DNA of 64,000 bases from Kribbella pittospori (lineage in GTDB: Bacteria > Actinomycetota > Actinomycetes > Propionibacteriales > Kribbellaceae): assembly GCF_004331465.1 (NCBI RefSeq), contig NZ_SJKB01000002.1, forward strand, positions 558,001 through 622,000, in the 5' to 3' direction. The position numbers and the translations under genes were made by a program. Under the pieces are notes generated by a model that worked only from the letters and a program-made list of their open reading frames with translations, was not told where the DNA came from and did no database searches. Shown here piece after piece: positions 27,192 through 35,550 of this stretch. Positions within the stretch are counted from its first letter, which is position 1. Each line of letters starts with the position of its first letter.

Positions 27192-28061
27192 TTATCCTTT
27201 AAGACTTCCGGCGGTGAGCCCCGCCATGATGCTCCGCTGAAACACGAAGAAGACCAGGATCGTCGGCAGGCTGGCGATGACCAAGGACGCGATGAGCACG
27301 TTCTGCGGCATCTGGGCGGACAGCGACGCGATGCCGACGCTGATCGACATCTTGTCCGTCTCCGGCAGCACCAGCAGCGGCCAGACGAAGTCCTTCCACA
27401 CCGTCACGACCGACAGGATCGACACCACGCCGAGGATCGGCCGCGACACCGGCAGCACGATCGACCACAGGATCCGCAGCGGCGATGCGCCGTCGATCTC
27501 CGCCGCTTCCAGCAGTTCGCGTGGGATCGAGTCGAAGAACCGCTTCAGCAGGAACACGAAGAAGCCGTTCGCTGCCGCCGGCAACCAAATCGCCCAGGGC
27601 GTGTTGAGCAGGTCGAGATGGAAGATCGGCAGATCCTTGGCCACCAGGTACGTCGGCAGCAGCAGAACCATCGGCGGGATCATCAACGTCGCCAGCATCG
27701 CGCCGAGGATCAGCTTGCCGAAGAACGGCCGGAGCTTCGACAGCGCGTACGCCGCGGTGACGTCGACCGCGAGCGTGAACAGCCACGCGCCACCGGCGTA
27801 CAGGGCGGTGTTCTTCAGGAAGACGCCCAGTTGCAGCTGTTCCCAGGCGTCGGCGTACACCCCGAGGTCGAACGACTTCGGGAAGAAGCTGGGTGGGATC
27901 TGGGCCAGCTCGTCCGGCGACTTGAGCGCGCCGGTCACCATCCAGTACAGCGGGAACACGAACGCGCCGGTGAAGCCGACCACGACCACCGTCAGAATCG
28001 TCCAGTAGATCAGCCGGCCGCGCGGGGTCCGCAGCGCGAGCGGCGACACCAAGGTCCTCAT
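27192..28061 (-). CDS. sugar ABC permease, MalG-like
   Basis: This 289-residue permease has six membrane segments and the EAA loop ELLEAAEIDGASPLRILWSIVLP that docks on the ATPase. Its C-terminus, GLTAGSLKG, is typical of MalG homologues. The ATG at 28061 overlaps the stop of the first permease by four bases (ATGA). The last 27 bp are echoed at 27113-27139. No ATPase gene is in the operon. Confidence 0.93.
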   Translation of the reverse strand: MRTLVSPLALRTPRGRLIYWTILTVVVVGFTGAFVFPLYWMVTGALKSPDELAQIPPSFFPKSFDLGVYADAWEQLQLGVFLKNTALYAGGAWLFTLAVDVTAAYALSKLRPFFGKLILGAMLATLMIPPMVLLLPTYLVAKDLPIFHLDLLNTPWAIWLPAAANGFFVFLLKRFFDSIPRELLEAAEIDGASPLRILWSIVLPVSRPILGVVSILSVVTVWKDFVWPLLVLPETDKMSISVGIASLSAQMPQNVLIASLVIASLPTILVFFVFQRSIMAGLTAGSLKG

Positions 28062-29092
28062 CGGGCCTCCTCCTCGCGAGACACGCGCAGGTAGATCGTG
28101 GAGAACACCAGCAGCACGACCATCAGCATCAGGCCGAGCGCGCCACCGCCACCGAAGTCGCCGAAGTTGAACGCGTACTGGTACATCAGGTAGGCGACCG
28201 TGACGGTCGCGTTCTCCGGACCGCCGCCGGTCAGCAGGTACGGCTCGATGAACACCTGCATGGTCGCGACGACCTGCAGCAGCAACATCACCAGCAGGAT
28301 CAGCTTGGTCTGCGGGATCGTCACGTGCCACACCCGGCGGAACAGGCCGGCGCCATCCAACTCGGCCGACTCGTACAGGTCGCCCGGGATGCTCTGCAGC
28401 GCGGCGAGGTAGATCAGCGTGCCGGTGCCGAGGTTCATCCAGGTCGACACCAGCACCAGGCTGACGAGCGCCGTGCTGGTGGAGTCCAGCCAGCTCAGCG
28501 GCGGGAGGTGGAAGACGTCGAGGATCTGGTTGAACAGGCCGGAGCCCGGGTCGTAGAACCACTTGAACAGCAGTACGGCGACGGCCGGCGGCAGCATCAC
28601 CGGGAGGTAGACGACGAACCGCAGGTAGGCCTTCGCGTGCCTGAGCTCATTCAGCACGACGGCCAGCACGAACGGTACGGCGTACCCGATCACGAGGGCG
28701 AGCCCGCTGAACGCGGCGGTGTTGAGCCACGCGGACCGGAACGCCGGATCCTCGATCACGGTCCGGAAGTTGTCGAATCCGACCCACTTCCCCGGGTCGA
28801 CGAAGTTGTTCTCCTGAAAACTGAGAACCACCTCCCGAACCATCGGATACCAGGAAAACAAGGCGAAACAGATCAAAGCCCCACACAAGAACCCGTAGGC
28901 AGTCAGATTCCGCCCCACCGCCCGCCGCAGCGCACCCACCTGGTCGGGGGTGGGTGATGAATCGAGGGCCGACCGCCGGAGCCCGCCGCCTCCTGCCGCC
29001 CCGTCCGCCGAACCCCGCCGTTCTTCTCCCCCACCACCCGCCGTCCCCGCGGAGCGGGGACGGCGGGTGCGTGTGCTGGTGTTGTCAGCCAT
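28058..29092 (-). CDS. sugar ABC permease, MalF-like
   Basis: This 344-residue permease has an unusually long Gly/Ser/Arg-rich cytoplasmic tail (about residues 1-45, with GGGGEERRGSADG) before six membrane segments. The EAA loop is ESAELDGAGLFRRVWHVTIPQ, here described as E-S-A-E-L-D-G-A-G. It is coupled to the binding-protein gene by a 1-bp TGATG overlap and to the second permease by ATGA. Confidence 0.93.
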   Translation of the reverse strand: MADNTSTRTRRPRSAGTAGGGGEERRGSADGAAGGGGLRRSALDSSPTPDQVGALRRAVGRNLTAYGFLCGALICFALFSWYPMVREVVLSFQENNFVDPGKWVGFDNFRTVIEDPAFRSAWLNTAAFSGLALVIGYAVPFVLAVVLNELRHAKAYLRFVVYLPVMLPPAVAVLLFKWFYDPGSGLFNQILDVFHLPPLSWLDSTSTALVSLVLVSTWMNLGTGTLIYLAALQSIPGDLYESAELDGAGLFRRVWHVTIPQTKLILLVMLLLQVVATMQVFIEPYLLTGGGPENATVTVAYLMYQYAFNFGDFGGGGALGLMLMVVLLVFSTIYLRVSREEEAR

Positions 29093-30465
29093 CAGGTGTT
29101 CTTGGCCAGGATCTTGTTGGCTTTGCCTTCCGCGTCGGACAGGAGTTTGTCGATGTCGGCGTCCTTCCGGGTGAGTACGGCAGACATCGCCACATCCAGG
29201 ACGGCGTACAGCTCCTGCGCCTTCGGCGGCTCGAGCTTGTTGGTGATGGTCGACTGCGCCGCGACGTACGGCGAAAAGTGGTCGACCGGGACCGTCGCGT
29301 ACTGCTTGCGCAGGTCAACGATCTGCTTGCCCGGCGCGGAGTCGCCGTACAGATCCGGGATCGGCAGCCCGACCGGACGCCCCTGCTCCTTCGCCCGTGC
29401 GTAGTTGAACTGCCCCTGACCCGGCGTGAGCTCGTGGAAGTTCAGCCACAGCAGCCCGGCCTTGATCTTCTCCGGCGTCGCCTTCGGGTTGAACATGTAG
29501 CCGTCGCCACCACTCAGCGACGCCTTGCCCTCGGACTCCGGTACGGCGGTCACGCCGTAGTCCTCGAACTTGCCCTGGAAGTCGTTGTTCACGCCCTGCA
29601 CGACATCCGGCGCGCCGATCATCATGCCGAGCTTGCCGGAACCCATCATCCGCATCAGGTCCTCCCACTGGAGGAGCTGCTTGCTGCCCATCGAGTTGTC
29701 GTTCCAGCGCATCTGCTTCAGGTTCTCCAGCACCGCCTTGCCTTCGGCGCTGTTGAACGCGGCGGTCTTGCCGTCGTCGCTGACCATCGACCCGCCACGT
29801 GCGTACAGCGAAGCGGCGAAGTGCCAGCCGCCGGTGTTGCCGGCGGAGTACTCACCGAACCCGACGTACCCGGCACCGAGCCCGGCGATCTTCTTCGCCG
29901 CCTCCTGCACCTCGCCCCACGTCTTCGGCGGGCTGTCCGGGTCCAGGCCGGCCTGGGTGAACAACTTGCGGTTGTAGACCAGGCCCATGTTGTAGTTGTT
30001 GCGCGGCAGCCCGTAGGTCTTGTCGCCGTCCTTGAACACGCCCATCACGTCCGGCCGCAGATCCTTGACCGCCTGGACGTCGCCGACGTACTGGCTGATG
30101 TCGGCGGCCTGCTTGGCCTTGATGATCTTCTGCACGTCGGTGTAGTAGACGTAGAACACGTCCTCCTGACTGCCGCCGGCCAGCTTCGCCTGGAAGGTGT
30201 CCGGGTTGATGCAGGGGAACGCGTCCTTGCTCTGGATGGTGATGTTCGGGTGCTGCTGCTGGAACGCGGCCACGTCGGCGTCCCAGGCTTGCCGTTCCTT
30301 CGGATTGCTCTTCGGCGGCTGGCAGCCGACCGTGATGGTCACCGGGCCGTCGCTGCTCGCTGATGTCTGAGCACTCGGTTCGTCGTCCCCCGACCCACAG
30401 GACGCGGCCACCAGCCCGAGTCCCGCGACCAGCAGCAGGCTGAGCCCGCGCCGCGTTGTCCTCAT
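29092..30465 (-). CDS. sugar-binding lipoprotein
   Basis: This 457-residue extracellular solute-binding protein (family 1, MalE-like) begins with a lipoprotein signal; the lipobox-like LVAASC places the acylated cysteine near residue 24, followed by GSGDDEPS. The start at 30465 has GGAGAGGG upstream; the 22-residue longer version lacks support. It is the first gene of the import operon and is expected at the outer face of the membrane. Its sugar is probably an alpha-glucoside, judging from the GH13 partner. Confidence 0.94.
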   Translation of the reverse strand: MRTTRRGLSLLLVAGLGLVAASCGSGDDEPSAQTSASSDGPVTITVGCQPPKSNPKERQAWDADVAAFQQQHPNITIQSKDAFPCINPDTFQAKLAGGSQEDVFYVYYTDVQKIIKAKQAADISQYVGDVQAVKDLRPDVMGVFKDGDKTYGLPRNNYNMGLVYNRKLFTQAGLDPDSPPKTWGEVQEAAKKIAGLGAGYVGFGEYSAGNTGGWHFAASLYARGGSMVSDDGKTAAFNSAEGKAVLENLKQMRWNDNSMGSKQLLQWEDLMRMMGSGKLGMMIGAPDVVQGVNNDFQGKFEDYGVTAVPESEGKASLSGGDGYMFNPKATPEKIKAGLLWLNFHELTPGQGQFNYARAKEQGRPVGLPIPDLYGDSAPGKQIVDLRKQYATVPVDHFSPYVAAQSTITNKLEPPKAQELYAVLDVAMSAVLTRKDADIDKLLSDAEGKANKILAKNT

Positions 30466-30495
30466 CGATCCACCCTCTCCCTCGATCTTGCGGAC

Positions 30496-30524
30496 ACCGT
30501 AGGCAACTCGACACCACTGCGCAA
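30496..30524 (-). promoter_or_regulatory. sugar operon promoter
   Basis: On the minus strand TTGCGC (30519-30524) and TACGGT (30496-30501) have a 17-bp spacer. CTTGC at 30487-30491 and TTGCAA at 30540-30545 flank it as possible LacI half-sites, but no complete GCAAG-NN-CTTGC operator is present. Confidence 0.55.
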
Positions 30525-30591
30525 TACTCAAATAGAAGATTGCAAAAACGTGACTTCAGATGGGAAGGTGGCTCGCGCGGAGCAGACGACA

Positions 30592-30624
30592 GCAGCCGCC
30601 GACCGGTGACCGGTCAGCGGCTGC
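30592..30624 (-). terminator. terminator of the second LacI gene
   Basis: GCAGCCGC pairs with GCGGCTGC and an inner ACCGGT pairs with ACCGGT across a single-base loop. The hairpin starts 15 bp after the LacI stop codon and separates that gene from the sugar operon promoter. Confidence 0.7.
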
Positions 30625-30639
30625 GGAGAGGGTGGTAGG

Positions 30640-31632
30640 TCAGATCCTGGCGCGCGCGGTGGAGGCCCGGACGACCAACTCCGGCTCGAACAGCAATTCG
30701 TCGGCAGGCACGGCGGCCCGTTCGATCAAGGCGACCAGCATGTCGACGGCGGCCCGGCCCATCGCGTCGATCGGCTGCCGGACCGTGGTCAGTGGCGGGT
30801 CGGTGCAGTTCATCATCGCGGAGTCGTCGTACCCGATCACGGAGACCTCGTCGGGGACGGACAGGCCGGCCCGGCGGACTGCCCGGATGGCGCCGAGCGC
30901 GAGGATGTCGCTGGCGCAGACGATGCCGGTGACGCCGTTGTTGACGAGCCGGGTCGCGGCCGCATGCCCGCCCTCGAGCGAGAACATCGTGTGCTCGACC
31001 AGCTCCATGTCCGCCTCGTCCGCGGCCAGGAACGCGTCCAGCTTGCGCCGCGACGGGATGTGGTCACGCGGCCCGAGCACCATGCCGATCCGGCGGTGAC
31101 CGAGGGCGCGCAGGTGGCCGAGCGCCATCTCGGCGGCGACGAAGTCGTCCGAGGACACCTGCGGGAAGCCGAGGTGGTCGACCGCCGCGTTGACCAGGAC
31201 GGTCGGCAGCTTGCGCTCCTGGATGAGCTCGTAGTGCGCGTGCGGCGCGTCGGCCTGGGCGTAGAACCCGCCGGCGAACACCACCCCGGACACCTGCTGC
31301 TGCAGGAGCAGGTCGACGTAGTCGGCCTCGGACACGCCGCCGACTGTGCGAGTGCAGAGCAAGGACGTGAAACCTTGCTGCGCCAGCGCGCCACCGACGA
31401 CCTCGGCGAACGCCGGGAAGATCGGGTTCTGCAACTCGGGCAGCACCAGCCCGACCAGCCGGGCCCGGTCGCCGCGCAGCTGCGTCGGACGCTCGTACCC
31501 CAGGACATCGAGCGCCGTGAGTACGGCTTCCCGAGTCGCCTCGGACACTCCCGGCTTCCCGTTCAGGACCCGGCTCACGGTGGCTTCACTGACGCCGACC
31601 TTCTTGGCCACCTCTGCAAGTCGTCGTGTCAT
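30640..31632 (-). CDS. LacI family sugar regulator
   Basis: This 330-residue protein has an N-terminal helix-turn-helix (LAEVAKKVGVSEATVSRVLNG) and a sugar-binding domain. It is closely similar to the regulator at 13795-14826 (both end the reading head with NGKPGV and share the PTxLR segment). The ATG at 31632 lies 7 bp after a TAGAGT -10 (31640-31645), so it is probably leaderless; the longer upstream frame overlaps the divergent DUF4032 gene. It sits immediately upstream of the alpha-glucoside operon in the same direction and is its likely repressor. Confidence 0.92.
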   Translation of the reverse strand: MTRRLAEVAKKVGVSEATVSRVLNGKPGVSEATREAVLTALDVLGYERPTQLRGDRARLVGLVLPELQNPIFPAFAEVVGGALAQQGFTSLLCTRTVGGVSEADYVDLLLQQQVSGVVFAGGFYAQADAPHAHYELIQERKLPTVLVNAAVDHLGFPQVSSDDFVAAEMALGHLRALGHRRIGMVLGPRDHIPSRRKLDAFLAADEADMELVEHTMFSLEGGHAAATRLVNNGVTGIVCASDILALGAIRAVRRAGLSVPDEVSVIGYDDSAMMNCTDPPLTTVRQPIDAMGRAAVDMLVALIERAAVPADELLFEPELVVRASTARARI

Positions 31633-31654
31633 AGCGCAAACTCTACGCCTGATC

Positions 31655-31680
31655 ACGCAAGTTCTTGCAATAGCTTGCGT
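31655..31680. promoter_or_regulatory. LacI-type operator
   Basis: GCAAG-TT-CTTGC (31657-31668) shares the GCAAG-NN-CTTGC core with the operator at 14873-14884. ACGCAAG and CTTGCGT give a second, wider inverted repeat over 31655-31680. It lies 10 bp upstream of the regulator's -10. Confidence 0.65.
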
Positions 31681-31720
31681 ACCTCGCTGAACCCTCAGGA
31701 TTCCTGACAGACTTGGAGCC

Positions 31721-32947
31721 GTGCCCCGATTTGTCGCCACCCGCCCGGACACCGGTCTGCTGTCGCTTCCGTGGGACGTGCCCCTGGAGGACTGGCCCGA
31801 GGACCAACTGGTCGCGCTGCCGCGCGGTATCTCGCGGCACGTGGTCAGGTTCGTCCGGGTCAACGGCAGCGTGTACGCGATCAAAGAGGTGATGGAGCAC
31901 CTGGCGCTGCACGAGTACCGGCTGCTGCGCGATCTGGAACGGCTGGAGTCGCCCTCGGTCGAGCCCGTCGGTGTGATCACCGACCGGCTGGATCGCAAAG
32001 GTGAGCCGATCGACTCGATCCTGATCACCCGGCACCTGCAGTTCTCGCTGCCCTACCGCGCGCTGTTCTCCAGCACGCTGCGGCCGGACACGGTGAACCG
32101 GCTGATCGACGCCCTGGTCGCGCTGATCGTCCGGCTGCACCTGCTCGGGTTCTTCTGGGGCGACTGCTCGCTGTCCAACACGTTGTTCCGTCGCGACGCC
32201 GGCGCATTCGCGGCGTACCTGGTGGACGCCGAGACCGGCGAGCTGCACCAGGACATCTCCGACGGCCAGCGCGCGCACGATCTCTACACCGCGGAGATCA
32301 ACCTCTTCGGCGAACTGCTCGACCTGCAGGAGGGTGGTCTGCTCGACCCGGACATCGACCCGCAGGAGACCGTCGAGTCGATCCAGAAGCGATACGAGGC
32401 GCTGTGGGCCGAGCTGACCGCGCCGGAGGAGTTCACCACCGACGAGATGCACCGGCTGGACTCGCGGATCCGGCGGCTGAACGAGCTCGGCTTCGACGTC
32501 GCCGAGATCGACATCATCACCGACTGGGACGGCAGCCAGGTCCGGATCCAGCCGAAGGTCGTCGACGCCGGGCACCACTCGCGCCGGCTGCTGCGGCTCA
32601 CCGGCCTGGACGTCGAGGAGAACCAGGCCCGCCGGTTGCTGAACGACCTGGACGCGTTCGCCGCCGCGACCGACCAGCAGAACGAGGACGAGGAGATCGT
32701 CGCGCACCAGTGGCTGACCACCGTGTTCGAGCCGGTGGTCCGCTCGGTTCCGCGGGACCTGAACCGCAAGCTCGAGCCGGCCGAGGTGTTCCACGAGGTG
32801 CTCGAGCACCGCTGGTTCCTGTCCGAGCAGGCCGGCCGCGAGATCGACACGATGGAGGCCGCCCGGTCCTACGTGGAGGACGTGCTGGCGGCCAAGCCGG
32901 ATGAGAAGCTCGCGCTACCCACCCCGACTCTGACCGAACCGGAGTGA
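31721..32947 (+). CDS. DUF4032 protein with kinase-like features
   Basis: This 408-residue cytoplasmic protein begins with GTG. The first half resembles lipopolysaccharide/ABC1-type kinase folds (VRVNGSVYAIKEVMEHLALHEYRLLRDL; HLLGFFWGDCSLSNTLF, where G-D...N recalls the catalytic loop; VDAETGEL). The second half matches the DUF4032 region. The family function is unknown. It is divergent from the LacI gene and ends directly against the SDR stop codon. Confidence 0.85.
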   Translation: MPRFVATRPDTGLLSLPWDVPLEDWPEDQLVALPRGISRHVVRFVRVNGSVYAIKEVMEHLALHEYRLLRDLERLESPSVEPVGVITDRLDRKGEPIDSILITRHLQFSLPYRALFSSTLRPDTVNRLIDALVALIVRLHLLGFFWGDCSLSNTLFRRDAGAFAAYLVDAETGELHQDISDGQRAHDLYTAEINLFGELLDLQEGGLLDPDIDPQETVESIQKRYEALWAELTAPEEFTTDEMHRLDSRIRRLNELGFDVAEIDIITDWDGSQVRIQPKVVDAGHHSRRLLRLTGLDVEENQARRLLNDLDAFAAATDQQNEDEEIVAHQWLTTVFEPVVRSVPRDLNRKLEPAEVFHEVLEHRWFLSEQAGREIDTMEAARSYVEDVLAAKPDEKLALPTPTLTEPE

Positions 32948-33715
32948 TCAGCGCGGCGGCATCCGCAGGGCGCCGTCCAAGCGGATGACCTCGCCGTTGA
33001 GCATCTGGTTGTCGACGATGTGACCGACCAGAGCGGCGTACTCGGACGGGCGGCCGAGCCGGGACGGATGCGGGACCTGCTGCTCGAGGACCGTGCGGGT
33101 CTCCTCGGGGAGGCCCGCCAGCATCGGCGTCTCCATGGTGCCCGGAGCGATGGTGACGACCCGGATCCCCTTGTCCGCAAGGTCTCTGGCCGCGGTCAGG
33201 GTGAGGCCGACGATGCCGCCCTTGCTGGCCGCGTACGCCGCCTGCCCGACCTGACCGTCGTACGCCGCGATGGACGCGGTCATCACCACGACGCCCCGGT
33301 CGAGGTCCGCGGCGGGCTCCTGCGCGATCATCCGCTCGGCCGCGAGCCGGAGCACGTTGAAGGTGCCGATCAGGTTCACCTCGACCACCTGCCGGAACGT
33401 TGCCAACGGCAACGGACCCTTCCGCCCGACGACCCGGCCCGGCGTGGCGATCCCCGCGCAGGTGACAACCACCCGCAGGGTGCCGAGCTCAGCAGCCGCG
33501 TCGAGCGCTGCCGTCACGGCAGCCTCGTCGGTGACGTCGGCCGGTGCGAACACGACCCGGTCGCCCAGCTCGTCGGCGATCGCCTTGCCTGCAGACGATG
33601 CCAGGTCCACGATCACGACCCCGGCACCGTCGGCGGCCAACCGCCGTACCGTCGCCTCACCGAGACCGGAACCGCCACCGGTGACCAGCGCGACGTCGGA
33701 CGGGCCAAGCTTCAT
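32948..33715 (-). CDS. SDR family NAD(P)-dependent dehydrogenase
   Basis: This 255-residue short-chain dehydrogenase has the TGGGSGLG cofactor motif, DxxD at VIVDL, and the YAASKGG catalytic Tyr-Lys motif. It resembles type II 3-hydroxyacyl-CoA dehydrogenases. Its start overlaps the stop of the acyl-CoA dehydrogenase gene by four bases, so the two probably act in one fatty or branched-chain acyl-CoA oxidation step series. Confidence 0.92.
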   Translation of the reverse strand: MKLGPSDVALVTGGGSGLGEATVRRLAADGAGVVIVDLASSAGKAIADELGDRVVFAPADVTDEAAVTAALDAAAELGTLRVVVTCAGIATPGRVVGRKGPLPLATFRQVVEVNLIGTFNVLRLAAERMIAQEPAADLDRGVVVMTASIAAYDGQVGQAAYAASKGGIVGLTLTAARDLADKGIRVVTIAPGTMETPMLAGLPEETRTVLEQQVPHPSRLGRPSEYAALVGHIVDNQMLNGEVIRLDGALRMPPR

Positions 33716-34863
33716 CGAACACTCCTCAGGAGATCTCGGCTGATCACCAGCCGCTGGATCTGGTTGGTTCCTTCGAAGATCTGGGTGACCTTGGCCTCGC
33801 GCATGTACCGCTCGGCCGGGAACTCGCGGGTGTAACCGTACCCACCGAGCACCTGGACCGCGTCGGTGGTGACCTTCATCGCGGCGTCGGTGCAGATCAG
33901 CTTCGCGATCGCGGCCTGTTGGGTGAACGGCCGGCCGAGGTCGCGGCGGCGCGCGGCCTGCAGGTACGTCGCCCGGGCCGACTCGACTGCGGCGGCCATG
34001 TCAGCGAGCAGGAACTGGACGCCCTGGAAGTCCGCGATCGCCTGACCGAACTGCTGCCGCTCCAGCGCGTACGCCGCGGCAACGTCGAGCGCGGCCTGGG
34101 CCAGACCGACCGCACACGCCGCGATGCCGAGCCGGCCGGAATCCAGCGCGGACAGGGCGATCCGCATCCCGTCACCCTCGGCGCCGATCAGGTTCACAGC
34201 CGGGATCCGGACCTGGTCGTAGTTGACCAGCGTGGTGGTCGACCCGGTCAGGCCCATCTTGCGCTCGGGCGCGCCGAAGCTGAGACCCTCCGCGGTCGCC
34301 GGCACATGGAAGGCCGAGATGCCGCGCTTCGGGTCCGCCGACGTACGGGCGAAGGTGGTGTAGAAGTCGGCGTGCGAGCCGTGGCTGATCCACGCCTTGG
34401 TGCCGGTCAGCACGTACTCGTCGCCGTCACGGACCGCGCGCGTGGTCATCCCGCTGATGTCGGAGCCGGCCTGCGGCTCGGACAACGCGTACGCCCCGAG
34501 CATCTCGCCGCCGATCATGTCCGGCAGCAACCGGGCCCGCTGCTCCTCGGTGCCGAAGGTGGCCAGCCCGTAGCTGGTCATCGTGTGCACGGAGACCCCG
34601 ACGCCGACCGACATCCAGGCGGCGGCGATCTCCTCGAGCATCTGCAGGTACACCTCGTACGGCTGCTCGGCGCCGCCGTACTGCTCCGGGTAGGGCAGGC
34701 CGAGCAGTCCGGCCTTGCCGAGTGTGCGGAACGCGTCCCGCGGGAAGGTCTCACTCTCCTCCGCCTGAGCGGCGTACGGCGCGAGTTCGTGCACGCACAG
34801 GTCACGGACCAGAGCGAGCAGATCGGTGGATTCCTCGGTCGGCAGGAGACGATCGACAGCCAT
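33712..34863 (-). CDS. acyl-CoA dehydrogenase
   Basis: This 383-residue flavoenzyme has [11 protein letters not shown] for FAD/substrate binding and the C-terminal [19 protein letters not shown] then IFEGTNQIQ, whose glutamate is the usual catalytic base. It would introduce the alpha,beta double bond in an acyl-CoA with electron transfer to ETF. It leads a two-gene operon with the SDR and is divergent from a TetR regulator. Confidence 0.95.
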   Translation of the reverse strand: MAVDRLLPTEESTDLLALVRDLCVHELAPYAAQAEESETFPRDAFRTLGKAGLLGLPYPEQYGGAEQPYEVYLQMLEEIAAAWMSVGVGVSVHTMTSYGLATFGTEEQRARLLPDMIGGEMLGAYALSEPQAGSDISGMTTRAVRDGDEYVLTGTKAWISHGSHADFYTTFARTSADPKRGISAFHVPATAEGLSFGAPERKMGLTGSTTTLVNYDQVRIPAVNLIGAEGDGMRIALSALDSGRLGIAACAVGLAQAALDVAAAYALERQQFGQAIADFQGVQFLLADMAAAVESARATYLQAARRRDLGRPFTQQAAIAKLICTDAAMKVTTDAVQVLGGYGYTREFPAERYMREAKVTQIFEGTNQIQRLVISRDLLRSVR

Positions 34864-34901
34864 CAGGCACCCCTCTCAACGGCTGACGAAATGATACTCG
34901 T

Positions 34902-34933
34902 AACGATACTGAAGCACATAGTTCCGTATCGTT
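34902..34933. promoter_or_regulatory. TetR-type operator in the divergent gap
   Basis: AACGATAC (34902-34909) and GTATCGTT (34926-34933) form a perfect inverted repeat with a 16-bp spacer. A related ATGATAC lies at 34891-34897. They fall between the TetR and acyl-CoA dehydrogenase genes. Confidence 0.6.
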
Positions 34934-34948
34934 CTATGCTGTCTCGAT

Positions 34949-35533
34949 ATGACAACAGTCGTTCCGGGGCGCCGTACCCGCAGGCAGTCCGAACTGCTCG
35001 ACCGGCTCCTGACCCTGTTCCTCGAGCAGGGCTTCAGCCGGTTCACCCTGGACGACCTGGCCGCCGAGCTGCGCTGCAGCAAGACGACCCTGTACGCGCT
35101 CGCGCCGAGCAAGGAGCAGCTCGCCGTCGAGGTGGTGAAGCACTACTTCAAGAATGCCACCGCCCAGGTCGAGTCCGCGGTCGCCCGGCAGACCCGGCAC
35201 GACCGGCGGATCGCGGCGTACCTGAACGCGGTCGCGGACGCGCTCCGGCCGGCCAGCCGGACCTTCCTGGACGACGTCGCGACGTTCGCGCCGGCGCGTT
35301 CGGTGTACGAGCGGAACACCCGGATCGCGGCCGATCGGGTCCGGTCGCTGATCGAGGACGGCATCAACAACAAGACGTTCCGGCAGGTCGACATCGCGTT
35401 CGCGGCCGAGATGGTCGCGCACACCATGCAGGCCATCCAGCGCGGCGACATCGCCCGCCGCACCGGCCTCAACGACGCCGAGGCGTACCGCGAGCTCGCG
35501 TCGTTCGTTCTGCACTCGCTGCGACTGGACTGA
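34949..35533 (+). CDS. TetR family regulator
   Basis: This 194-residue protein has an N-terminal helix-turn-helix (FTLDDLAAELRCSKTTLYALAPSKEQL) and a helical ligand domain. TATGCT at 34935-34940 is 8 bp before the ATG, suggesting a leaderless transcript. The divergent layout and the shared palindrome indicate control of the acyl-CoA dehydrogenase/SDR operon, probably in response to an acyl-CoA. Confidence 0.92.
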   Translation: MTTVVPGRRTRRQSELLDRLLTLFLEQGFSRFTLDDLAAELRCSKTTLYALAPSKEQLAVEVVKHYFKNATAQVESAVARQTRHDRRIAAYLNAVADALRPASRTFLDDVATFAPARSVYERNTRIAADRVRSLIEDGINNKTFRQVDIAFAAEMVAHTMQAIQRGDIARRTGLNDAEAYRELASFVLHSLRLD

Positions 35534-35550
35534 GCTTGTAGGTTGCCCGG

